Under the pieces are notes generated by a model that saw only the letters and a list, made by a program, of their open reading frames with translations, was not told the origin of the DNA and ran no database searches. Shown here piece by piece: positions 34,365-41,508 of a stretch of 64,000 nt of DNA (the first letter of the stretch is position 1; each line of letters opens with the position of its first letter). The translations under genes and the position numbers were made by a program. This DNA comes from Dactylosporangium siamense (GTDB lineage Bacteria > Actinomycetota > Actinomycetes > Mycobacteriales > Micromonosporaceae), in NCBI RefSeq assembly GCF_016862795.1, contig NZ_BONQ01000128.1:1-64000 (forward strand), written 5' to 3'.

Positions 34365-35453
34365 TCAGCCGCGGCGCCACCAGCGGCGCTTCGCCGGTGG
34401 CGGTGGGGCCTTGTCGGGGTCCTGGTCGGGGTCCTGGTCGGGGTCCTCGTCGACGCGGGCCAGGACGGCTGTCGCCACGGCGCGGTCCTCGGCGGTGCGG
34501 CCGGGGGTGATCAGCATCAGGCGGGCGAGGGACTCCTCGATCGTGACGGCCCGGCGGGCCGAGACCGCTGCGTCGAGGCGGGTGCGGACCAGTTCGCGAA
34601 TCTCGGGGCGGACGGCCGGCTCGCGGTACGCGGTGGTCACCAGCGCGAACAGGGCCGCGTCCGCGACCCAGTCCTCGACGCCGAGCGCAAGGTCCACGAG
34701 GACCTCGCGGCGGGTCGAGGTCGGCCACGGTTCGTCCTTGGCGTGGTGCAGGATGCCGAGGCACACCCAGGGTTGCAGGAGGCGGAACCAGTACATCGGC
34801 GTCGACTGCGCCAGGTGCTGCCAGCGTGGGGTTTCGGGCGCCGGCGGCAGATGGGCCAGCAGGCCGAGCAGGTCGGCCAGGGGCAGGTCGCCGAGCGGTG
34901 CGGCCTGGACGTAGCCGGACAGGGGCGACGCCCACGGTTCGCCGGCGACCTCGTGCAGGGCGCTGACCGCGGCTGGGGACGGCGCGGGCACGGCGGGGAC
35001 GGGTTCGGTGCCGTCGTAGCGCCAGACCGCGTGCCGGCCGGGGCGCAGCGGCAGGCGGATGTCCGGGTCGGGGAACTCGGCGATGCCGATGTCGACCGGG
35101 CCGACGATCCGGCGGCAGGCGGTGATGGCGCTGGCCGGTTCGGGGCCGGAGAGGCCGAGGCCGGTGACGTCGAGCTGCTCGCCCTTGGCGCGGCGGGCGC
35201 CGACCTCGTTGGCGATGTTGGCGATGGCCTCGCTCGGCATCGGCACCCAGTTGAGCCACGGCCGTTTCGACCCGGCCAGGGCGAACACGACCTCCGTCAT
35301 GGCGCAGGCGCACGGGTCGTCGAGGATGTCGACCAGGGCGGCCACGTCGCCGTCGGCGCGGTAGCGGACCGCGTGACCGGCGGCGTCGCGGTGCTTGAAC
35401 GTCGGGTCGGCGGACAGCCGGCGCAGGTCGGCGTCCGCGTCGTCGGAAAACAT
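34365..35453 (-). CDS. Protein of unknown function with DPDQ repeat tail
   Basis: A 362-residue soluble protein I do not recognise, with no membrane segment. It has VPMPSEAIANIANEVGARRAKG and a helical C-terminal half (LVDLALGVEDWVADAALFALV). Near the end is a short acidic repeat DEDPDQDPDQDPD coded by tandem 12-15-bp units (about 34410-34450), then PPPPAKRRWWRRG. ATG at 35453 starts the gene; upstream is a 24-25-bp tandem repeat instead of a clear promoter. Confidence 0.72.
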   Translation of the reverse strand: MFSDDADADLRRLSADPTFKHRDAAGHAVRYRADGDVAALVDILDDPCACAMTEVVFALAGSKRPWLNWVPMPSEAIANIANEVGARRAKGEQLDVTGLGLSGPEPASAITACRRIVGPVDIGIAEFPDPDIRLPLRPGRHAVWRYDGTEPVPAVPAPSPAAVSALHEVAGEPWASPLSGYVQAAPLGDLPLADLLGLLAHLPPAPETPRWQHLAQSTPMYWFRLLQPWVCLGILHHAKDEPWPTSTRREVLVDLALGVEDWVADAALFALVTTAYREPAVRPEIRELVRTRLDAAVSARRAVTIEESLARLMLITPGRTAEDRAVATAVLARVDEDPDQDPDQDPDKAPPPPAKRRWWRRG

Positions 35454-35454
35454 G

Positions 35455-35528
35455 GCGGGGAGCGTAGCAAGCGGAAACGGCGGGAGCGCAGCAAGCGGGA
35501 ACGGCGGGGAGCGCAGCAAGCGGGAACG
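35455..35528. repeat. 24-25-bp tandem repeat (3 copies) before an unknown gene
   Basis: Three imperfect units with core AGCGCAGCAAGCGGGAACG, at spacing 24 then 25 bases, occupy the upstream region of the unknown gene just left of it. The unit contains GGGAGCG, which may serve as a ribosome binding site in the copy nearest the gene. Confidence 0.8.
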
Positions 35529-35530
35529 CC

Positions 35531-35560
35531 CCGGACCGCCCGCAGCGGCGGGCGGTCCGG
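35531..35560 (-). terminator. Stem-loop terminating the leftward sugar operon
   Basis: CCGGACCGCCCGC pairs perfectly with GCGGGCGGTCCGG (13 bp) over a four-base loop AGCG. It lies 15 bases after the stop of the SIS gene, so it probably ends the solute-binding-protein/permease/SIS transcript. Confidence 0.75.
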
Positions 35561-35575
35561 GCGGCCAACCGGGCG

Positions 35576-36565
35576 TCAGGCGGTGGTGGTGACCTTCGAC
35601 ATGTGGCGGAACTGCCCGGCGACGGTGCCGGCCTGCTCGGCCACCGCGAGGGTGAGCAGCTGGATCGGGAGGATGTCCAGCACCGGGTCGGGGAAGGGCA
35701 GGCGCAGTGCGCCCGCACCGGACACCCCGGCCAGGTGGGCCCGGCCGCCGATGGCGGTGATGTCGTCGACCAGGCGCCGGTTGCGCTCGGCGGTGCCGGG
35801 CTCGCCCTCGTAGACGATGACGACGGTGCCGGGCGTCGGTGCCATCTCCAGCGGGCCGTGCCGGAAGCCGGGCACCGTCATGCCCTCCGCGGGCAGCTGC
35901 ACGGACTCCTTGACGATCAGCGCGCCGGTCGCGGCGGCCGCCCGGGCGGCTCCCCGGCCGGCGAGGAAGAGCGCGCGCAGGTCCCGGACGACGTCGTGCA
36001 GCGCCGTGACGTGCCCGCGCCAGTCCGCGAGGTAGGCCGTGGCCGCGGCGGCCACCCGGTGGTGGTCGTCGGCGCGCCGGCCGGTCAGCTCGCCGGCCAG
36101 CCACGAGGCCGCGACCAGGGTGCTCACGTAGGTCCTGGTCGCGACCGTCGCCTCGAGGCCCGCCCGGATGAGCGCGACGGCGTCCGCGGCCAGGGCGAGG
36201 GGGCTGTCGGCGGTGTTGGTGACGGCGATCAGCGGGCGGCCGGCCTGCCATCCGACGAGGTCGACGATCTCGGCGCTGGCGCCCGACTGGGATGCCGCCA
36301 CCACGACCGGGTTGCCGAACCACTGCGGTGAGCCGTCGACGAGCTCGCCGGTCTCGACCAGGCTCACCCGGTGTCCGGCCTGCCGCAGCGCGCGGTACAG
36401 CGGCCACAGCCCCCAGTAGGACGAGCCCATCCCGGTGAGCACGATCGGGCGGCTCTGCGCGGTCCGCCGCAGGGCCGGGTCGAGCCGCTCCCCGGCCAGG
36501 GCCTGCGCGGTGTCCGTCAGCGCCGCCGGCTGGGCCAGGATGTCGTCGCGGTATGGATAGCTCAT
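35576..36565 (-). CDS. SIS-domain phosphosugar isomerase/deaminase-like protein
   Basis: A 329-residue protein with two SIS domains. Segments include VLTGMGSSYWGLWPLY, VVVAASQSGASAEIVDL and TNTADSPLA in the first, and the GlmS-like signature KESVQLPAEGMTVPGFRHGPLEM in the second. It belongs to the AgaS/GlmS-isomerase-like family and probably isomerises or deaminates an aminosugar or sugar phosphate. The ATG overlaps the permease stop by four bases. A paralogue with the same DDILAQPAAL start lies at the other end of the cluster (43.7-44.8 kb). Confidence 0.88.
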   Translation of the reverse strand: MSYPYRDDILAQPAALTDTAQALAGERLDPALRRTAQSRPIVLTGMGSSYWGLWPLYRALRQAGHRVSLVETGELVDGSPQWFGNPVVVAASQSGASAEIVDLVGWQAGRPLIAVTNTADSPLALAADAVALIRAGLEATVATRTYVSTLVAASWLAGELTGRRADDHHRVAAAATAYLADWRGHVTALHDVVRDLRALFLAGRGAARAAAATGALIVKESVQLPAEGMTVPGFRHGPLEMAPTPGTVVIVYEGEPGTAERNRRLVDDITAIGGRAHLAGVSGAGALRLPFPDPVLDILPIQLLTLAVAEQAGTVAGQFRHMSKVTTTA

Positions 36566-37419
36566 TTGATTCCCGTCGTGGAGATGCCGCGGACGAACTT
36601 CTTCTGGGCCAGCACGAAGACGATGAGGACCGGCACCGCGGTGACCGACGCGGCGGCGAGCATCTGCTCCCACTGGGTCACGTAGCGGCCCTGGAACTGC
36701 GCGAGGCCCAGGGAGACGGTGAAGTACTTCTCGTCGCGCAGGTAGACCAGGGGCTGCAGGACGTCGCTCCAGGTGGCGATGATCGAGAACAACGCCACCG
36801 ACAGCAGGGCCGGCCGGCACAGCGGCAGGACGATCCGCAGCAGGATGCCGAGCTCGCTGCAGCCGTCCATCCGGGCCGCGTCGGACAGCTCGGTGGGGAT
36901 GCCCAGCATGAACTGGCGCATCAGGAAGATGAAGTACGCCTTGCCGAACCAGGCCGGCAGCACCAGTGGCAGGAAGCCGGGCACGCCGCCGACCAGGCCG
37001 AGCTTCTGATACATCGAGAACAGCGGGATGATCGTGACGAAGTCGGGCAGCAGCATGGTGGAGATGACGAGCAGGAACGCGGCGTTGCGCCACTTCCAGT
37101 CGACCCGGGCCAGGCTGTAGGCGGTGAGGGTGGCCGAGAAGAGCGTGCCCACGGTGACCACCGTGCTCAGCGCGATGGTGTTGAGCAGGTAGCGGCCGAA
37201 CCCGTCCTTCACCAGGACGTCGAGGAAGTTGTGCCACTGCGCGGGGTTCGGGATGAGCACCGGCGGCCAGGTGAAGACCTGGTCGTGGCGTTTCAGCGAG
37301 GTGCTGATCATCCACAGCAGCGGGATCAGGAAGAGCAGCGCCACGGGCATGAGGGCGAGCTGCCGGCGCCAGCGGGGGCCGGATCGCAGCGCCACCGGCT
37401 CGTCGAGGTCACTTCGCAT
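36562..37419 (-). CDS. Carbohydrate ABC permease, MalG type
   Basis: A 285-residue inner-membrane permease with six helices and the EAA loop ELSDAARMDGCSELGILLRIVLPLCRP, the ATPase contact site. It ends with ISTTGIK, close to the usual MalG tail. It overlaps the preceding permease by 11 bases and the SIS gene by four, so the operon is tightly coupled. The ATPase is not in this cluster and is expected to be a shared MsiK-like protein elsewhere. Confidence 0.93.
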   Translation of the reverse strand: MRSDLDEPVALRSGPRWRRQLALMPVALLFLIPLLWMISTSLKRHDQVFTWPPVLIPNPAQWHNFLDVLVKDGFGRYLLNTIALSTVVTVGTLFSATLTAYSLARVDWKWRNAAFLLVISTMLLPDFVTIIPLFSMYQKLGLVGGVPGFLPLVLPAWFGKAYFIFLMRQFMLGIPTELSDAARMDGCSELGILLRIVLPLCRPALLSVALFSIIATWSDVLQPLVYLRDEKYFTVSLGLAQFQGRYVTQWEQMLAAASVTAVPVLIVFVLAQKKFVRGISTTGIK

Positions 37420-38347
37420 AGTGCACCCACCGGTTGGACGTGCGGATCGCGATGATCGTGAGGGCCATGACGACGATGAACATGATCCAGGCCATGGCCG
37501 AGGCGTAGCCCATCTTCAGGTAGCTGAAGGCGTTCTTGTACAGGTACACCGCGTAGAAGTTCAGCGAGCCGGCGGGTTTGCCCTGGCCCTGCTGCCCGAC
37601 GATGTAGGGGATCGAGAAGTACTGGAACGACCAGATCAGCGCGTTGATCAGCTGGAACAGCATGACCGGCGTCAGGTGCGGCAGGGTGATCGAGCGCAGT
37701 CGCTGCCAGGCCGAGGCGCCGTCGATCGCGGCGGCCTCGTAGTAGTCGACCGGGATGTCCTGCAGCGCCGCCAGGTAGAGCAGCATGTCGCTGCCGATCA
37801 TCCACAGGCTCATCAGCAGGACCGACACCTTGGCCCAGTCCGGGTCGCTCAGCCACGGCGGCGTGGGCGCGCCGAACAGCCGCAGCGCCCCGTTGACGAG
37901 GCCGAACTGCGGGTTGAGCAGCCACATCCAGATGGCCGCGGTGGCGGCGGCCGGGACGATCGACGGCGCGAAGATGATGGTGCGGTAGGCCGCCAGGCCG
38001 CGGGCCGGCCGGTGCAGCAGCAGGGCCAGGCTGATGGCGAGCACGATGCTCAGGGGCACGACGAGCGCCGTGAACACCAAGGTGTTGGTGAACGCCTGCA
38101 CGAACGTCGAGTCATGGGTCAGCTCGCGGTAGTTGTCCAGCCCGACCCACTGCGGGGTGCCGAACAGCGAGTAGTCGGTGAAGCTGTAGTACAGGGTGGC
38201 CAGCACCGGATACAGCGTGAAGGCCAGGAAGCCGAGCAGCCACGGCGACAGGAAGGCCAGGCCGATCATCGTCGGGCGCCGGGACCGGCGCCGGGCTCGC
38301 GGCTTGGGTGGTGCGGGTGTCACCGCGGGTGCGGCGGTGGCGGTCAT
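37409..38347 (-). CDS. Carbohydrate ABC permease, MalF type
   Basis: A 312-residue permease: a cytosolic Pro/Arg-rich N-terminus, six helices and the EAA loop YYEAAAIDGASAWQRLRSITLPHL. The segment WVGLDNYRELTHDSTFVQAFTNTL before helix 2 is typical for sugar ABC systems. It pairs with the MalG-type permease with which it overlaps. It follows the solute-binding-protein gene by 68 bases in the same direction. Confidence 0.93.
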   Translation of the reverse strand: MTATAAPAVTPAPPKPRARRRSRRPTMIGLAFLSPWLLGFLAFTLYPVLATLYYSFTDYSLFGTPQWVGLDNYRELTHDSTFVQAFTNTLVFTALVVPLSIVLAISLALLLHRPARGLAAYRTIIFAPSIVPAAATAAIWMWLLNPQFGLVNGALRLFGAPTPPWLSDPDWAKVSVLLMSLWMIGSDMLLYLAALQDIPVDYYEAAAIDGASAWQRLRSITLPHLTPVMLFQLINALIWSFQYFSIPYIVGQQGQGKPAGSLNFYAVYLYKNAFSYLKMGYASAMAWIMFIVVMALTIIAIRTSNRWVHYAK

Positions 38348-38415
38348 GGTGCCTCGTTTCTGCGACCGGGCCGGACGGATCCCGCGGCGGGGCGGGACCC
38401 GTCCGGCCGGGACCG

Positions 38416-39702
38416 CTACTGGAACTGCTTGGCCTGATCGGTCAACGTCTGCTGGGCCTTGTCCAGGGCCTGGCCGACGTCGGCGCCGCCGTTGTAGACC
38501 TGGTCGACGACGGCCGCGAGCTGGTCGGCGTACATCCGGGCGTACGGCACCGGCGCCCAGGCCCGGGCGTTCTTGGACGTGCTCAGCGTGGCGAGGAACT
38601 TGGTCGGCCCGTCGGTGGTGAACGTGGTGAGCGGACCGGTCAGGTGCGGCAGGTTGGAGATCTTGTTGGAGAAGTCGCCGGCGAGGTCGGCGTTGAGCGT
38701 CATGAACTTGGCGAACTCCTTGGCCGCCTTCTGGTTGTGCGCGGCCCGCGGGATGACGATCGGGTTGGTGCCGACGTCGGTCGCGCCGGCGTGGGCCGGG
38801 TCGGACGCGGGGATGCTCATGACCCCGAAGTCGATCTTGGAGTCCTTCAGCATGGTGGCCTGCCAGCAGCCGTCGATGTACATCGCCACCTTGCCCAGCG
38901 CGAACGGGTTGTCGCCCTTGGTGAAGCCGGAGGTGAACGCGGCGACCTTCTTCAGGTCGTAGGAGCGGGCCAAGTTGGCGTCCCAGGTGATGGCGTCGCG
39001 GACGGCGGGCTGGCTGATGGCGGGCTTGTTGCCGTCGACGAAGGTCGCCCCGAACGCCATGCCGAGGTTGATGGCGCTCCACTCGTCATGCAGCGGCAGC
39101 CAGCCGAGCTGGGTGATGTTCCCACCGGCGTCCACCTTGGTCAGCTTGCGCGCCGCGGCCTCGAGCTCGGTGATCGTGGCCGGCGGCTTGTCGGGGTCCA
39201 GTCCGGCCTGCTTGAACAGCTCCTTGTTGTAGAAGACCCCCCAGTCGTAGTCGACGAAGGGCAGGGCGAAGACCTTGCCGTTCTGCTCGCCCCAGGCCCG
39301 CGCGGCCGGCACGGCCTTGGCGTCGAGGTCGCCCTTGATCTCGGCGGCCAGGTCGGAGAGGTCGAGGATCGCGTTGTTGTGGAACCACAGGGCGGGCGAC
39401 TCGCTGTCGGTGCTCATCACCACGTCGGGCGCGTCGCCGCCGGACATCGCGGTGAGCATGGCCTGGGCGTTCTTGTCGCCGACCACCTCGACCTTGATGT
39501 TCGGGTGGGTCGGGGTCCAGTACTTCGCGATCATGTCCCGCAGCGCGGTGGTCTCGCCGTCGGCGAAGCCCTCCCACAGGGTGATGGTGACGGGCTTGTC
39601 CGCGGTGCCGAGACCGGCGTCGCCGCCGGCACTGCAGCCGGCGAGCACCGTCGTGGTCGCCACCAGCGCGGCAAGCAGGCCGCGGGCGCGTTTTCTGGGC
39701 AT
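38416..39702 (-). CDS. Sugar-binding lipoprotein of the ABC importer
   Basis: A 428-residue extracellular solute-binding protein (family 1). The signal peptide ends in the lipobox VLAGC, so the protein is lipid-anchored outside. Typical features: ITLWEGFADGET, an SPALWFHNNAILDLSD segment, and VFALPFVDYDWGVFYNKELF. It is the first gene of the leftward importer operon, behind GntR. The sugar is not known; cluster partners (GH42, ROK, SIS) suggest a beta-galactoside or galactosamine-containing oligosaccharide. Confidence 0.92.
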   Translation of the reverse strand: MPRKRARGLLAALVATTTVLAGCSAGGDAGLGTADKPVTITLWEGFADGETTALRDMIAKYWTPTHPNIKVEVVGDKNAQAMLTAMSGGDAPDVVMSTDSESPALWFHNNAILDLSDLAAEIKGDLDAKAVPAARAWGEQNGKVFALPFVDYDWGVFYNKELFKQAGLDPDKPPATITELEAAARKLTKVDAGGNITQLGWLPLHDEWSAINLGMAFGATFVDGNKPAISQPAVRDAITWDANLARSYDLKKVAAFTSGFTKGDNPFALGKVAMYIDGCWQATMLKDSKIDFGVMSIPASDPAHAGATDVGTNPIVIPRAAHNQKAAKEFAKFMTLNADLAGDFSNKISNLPHLTGPLTTFTTDGPTKFLATLSTSKNARAWAPVPYARMYADQLAAVVDQVYNGGADVGQALDKAQQTLTDQAKQFQ

Positions 39703-39757
39703 GGTGAAGCTCCTTCTGGCCCGGGTGGGCCAAGGGTGTTTGCAGCGGGATGGGGTG

Positions 39758-40513
39758 TCAGCCGGCGTTCGGTGGGATGACCGACTGCCGGCCGGAGGCG
39801 AAGCTGAAGCGGTCGGACCGGTAGACCGACCGGACGTATTCGAGGCTGCGCAACGAGTCGTCGAGGGAGAGGTGCCAGGCGACCAGCACCGGGTCGCGGG
39901 TGGCCATGTCCAGGTGCCGGGCCTCCTGGGCGGTCGGCTTGTGGGCCTGCACGATCGCCTCCGCCCATTGCGGGACGATCGAGTAGACCCGGCGCATCAC
40001 GTCGTAGAGGTGACTGTCGGCGAAGTGTTCGGCGGTGAGATCGGGGTAGAGCCGGCGGGGCAGGTAGGCCGTCTGCAGGGCCACGGGGTCGCCGTTGGCC
40101 AGCCGCAGCCGGACCACCCGGTAGCACTCCTCCTGGAGCGGGGCGCCCAGCATGGCGGCGGTCTCCGGGTCAGGGGTCGCGACGCCGAACTCGAGCACCT
40201 CGGAGCTGGGCTCGAGGCCGCGCTGGCGCATGTCCTCGGTGAAGCTGGTGGACAGCGAGAACCGGCCGAGGAACGGCTTGGCGACGAACGTGCCGCGGCC
40301 GCGCACCCGGTATGCCTCGTGCGAGGCGACGAGCTCGTCCAGCGCGGCGATCGCGGTGGCGCGGCTGACCTCGAACTCACGCACCAGGGTCGGTTCGGAC
40401 GGCAGCTGGTCACCGGACTGGTAACGGCCCTGCTGGATCTGCTCGCGCAACAGCGCCGCGAGCTGCATGTACAGCGGAACATAACTGGACGGATCCAGTC
40501 TCGTGGGCTTCAC
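39758..40513 (-). CDS. GntR/HutC-family regulator of the sugar cluster
   Basis: A 251-residue regulator: N-terminal winged helix (PLYMQLAALLREQIQQGRYQSG, then LPSEPTLVREFEVSRATAIAAL) and a C-terminal UTRA ligand-binding domain (FGVATPDPETAAMLGAPL, QEECYRVVRLRLANGDPVALQTAYLP). HutC-type proteins are relieved by sugar phosphates or sugars. It stands divergent to the ROK/GH42/SIS genes and upstream of the importer genes, with a perfect palindrome in its promoter region. It is the likely repressor of both arms. Confidence 0.93.
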   Translation of the reverse strand: MKPTRLDPSSYVPLYMQLAALLREQIQQGRYQSGDQLPSEPTLVREFEVSRATAIAALDELVASHEAYRVRGRGTFVAKPFLGRFSLSTSFTEDMRQRGLEPSSEVLEFGVATPDPETAAMLGAPLQEECYRVVRLRLANGDPVALQTAYLPRRLYPDLTAEHFADSHLYDVMRRVYSIVPQWAEAIVQAHKPTAQEARHLDMATRDPVLVAWHLSLDDSLRSLEYVRSVYRSDRFSFASGRQSVIPPNAG

Positions 40514-40527
40514 CGTGCGCTCCTGTC

Positions 40528-40545
40528 CGGTTGACCGGTCAACCG
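40528..40545. promoter_or_regulatory. GntR operator, 18-bp perfect palindrome
   Basis: CGGTTGACCGGTCAACCG lies 15 bases before the GntR start and about 75 bases before the ROK start, in the gap between the two arms. It contains TTGACC on both strands, which may act as -35 boxes, so binding would block both promoters. No second copy is found in the other gaps of the cluster. Confidence 0.75.
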
Positions 40546-40573
40546 CTTGCCCGTCTGATGGGCGTACGGTAAG

Positions 40574-40608
40574 TTTCCCGCCGCGGCAGTGTCAAGTGCC
40601 GCGGGAAA
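40574..40608 (+). promoter_or_regulatory. Hairpin touching the ribosome site of the ROK gene
   Basis: TTTCCCG...CGGCA pairs with TGCCGCGGGAAA apart from a three-base bulge in the left arm. The right arm includes the first bases of AAAGGG, the ribosome site of the ROK gene (spacing seven to the ATG). It could lower translation of the rightward arm. Confidence 0.4.
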
Positions 40609-40618
40609 GGGCTTCACG

Positions 40619-41482
40619 ATGCATTCGAGACTCACCGTCGGGGTCGACGTCGGCGGCACCCGCACCAAACTGGCCCTGATCGACCCGGAACCCGGCCTGG
40701 TCCTCAGCGAGGCCGTCCACCCGACGATCACCGAGGGCCGCGAGGCGTTCCTGACCGGGCTCGCCGGCCACGTCCGGCAGCTGGCGGGCAGCGCCGGGGT
40801 GGACACCGGCGCCGTGCGCGGGGTCGGCATCGGGCTGCCCGGTTTCGTCCTCGACGACCTGGTCGACCTGGTGTGGCCCGAGCTGGCCTTCCTGGAGGGC
40901 ACGACCCTGCGCGCCGAGGCCGAGGACGCGCTCGGGCTGCCGGTGGTGTTCGACAACGACGCCCGGGTGGTCGCGCTCGGCGAGGCCCGGCACGGCGGCC
41001 ACCCCGGCACCCGGCTGCTGTCGCTGACCATCGGCACCGGACTCGGCGTGGCGCTGGTGGTCGACGGCCGGTTGCAGGAGCGCGGATCCCTGACCCACCT
41101 CGCCGGCCACCTGCCGGTGCGGCCCGGCGCCCGGCCCTGCTTCTGCGGCTTCGCCGGCTGCCTGGAGTCGCTGGTGTGCGCGGGCCGGCTCACCGACGAG
41201 ACCGGGCTGCCCGACGCCGCCACGGTGCTGGCCACGGCCGGCAGTCCGGCGGTGGCCGGCTGGCTGGCCGACCTGGCGACCGGCCTCAACGCCTACGCCC
41301 ACCTCTACGCCCCGGACGTGGTGGTGATCGGCGGCGGCCTGAGCCGCGGGCTCGCCCCCCACCTGCCGGCGCTCGCCGACGCCCTGTTCGCCCAGCCGTA
41401 CCACGGCTACACCGTCGAGCTGCGCCGCACCGACCTCGCCGAGCGGGCCGGCTCGCTCGGCGCCGCCGCGCTGCTCGACTGA
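40619..41482 (+). CDS. ROK-family sugar kinase
   Basis: A 287-residue kinase. It has the phosphate loop VGVDVGGTRTK, GIGLPGF, the catalytic Asp in FDNDARVVALGEARHG, GTGLGVAL, and the zinc motif CFCGFAGCLES (CxCGxxGCxE) of the ROK family. The kinase should phosphorylate the sugar released by the GH42 enzyme or imported by the ABC system; glucose, N-acetylglucosamine and galactosamine-type sugars are possible. It is the first gene of the rightward arm, 105 bases from GntR. Confidence 0.93.
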   Translation: MHSRLTVGVDVGGTRTKLALIDPEPGLVLSEAVHPTITEGREAFLTGLAGHVRQLAGSAGVDTGAVRGVGIGLPGFVLDDLVDLVWPELAFLEGTTLRAEAEDALGLPVVFDNDARVVALGEARHGGHPGTRLLSLTIGTGLGVALVVDGRLQERGSLTHLAGHLPVRPGARPCFCGFAGCLESLVCAGRLTDETGLPDAATVLATAGSPAVAGWLADLATGLNAYAHLYAPDVVVIGGGLSRGLAPHLPALADALFAQPYHGYTVELRRTDLAERAGSLGAAALLD

Positions 41483-41508
41483 CCATCCCGCACGATCTGG
41501 AGAAGTCC

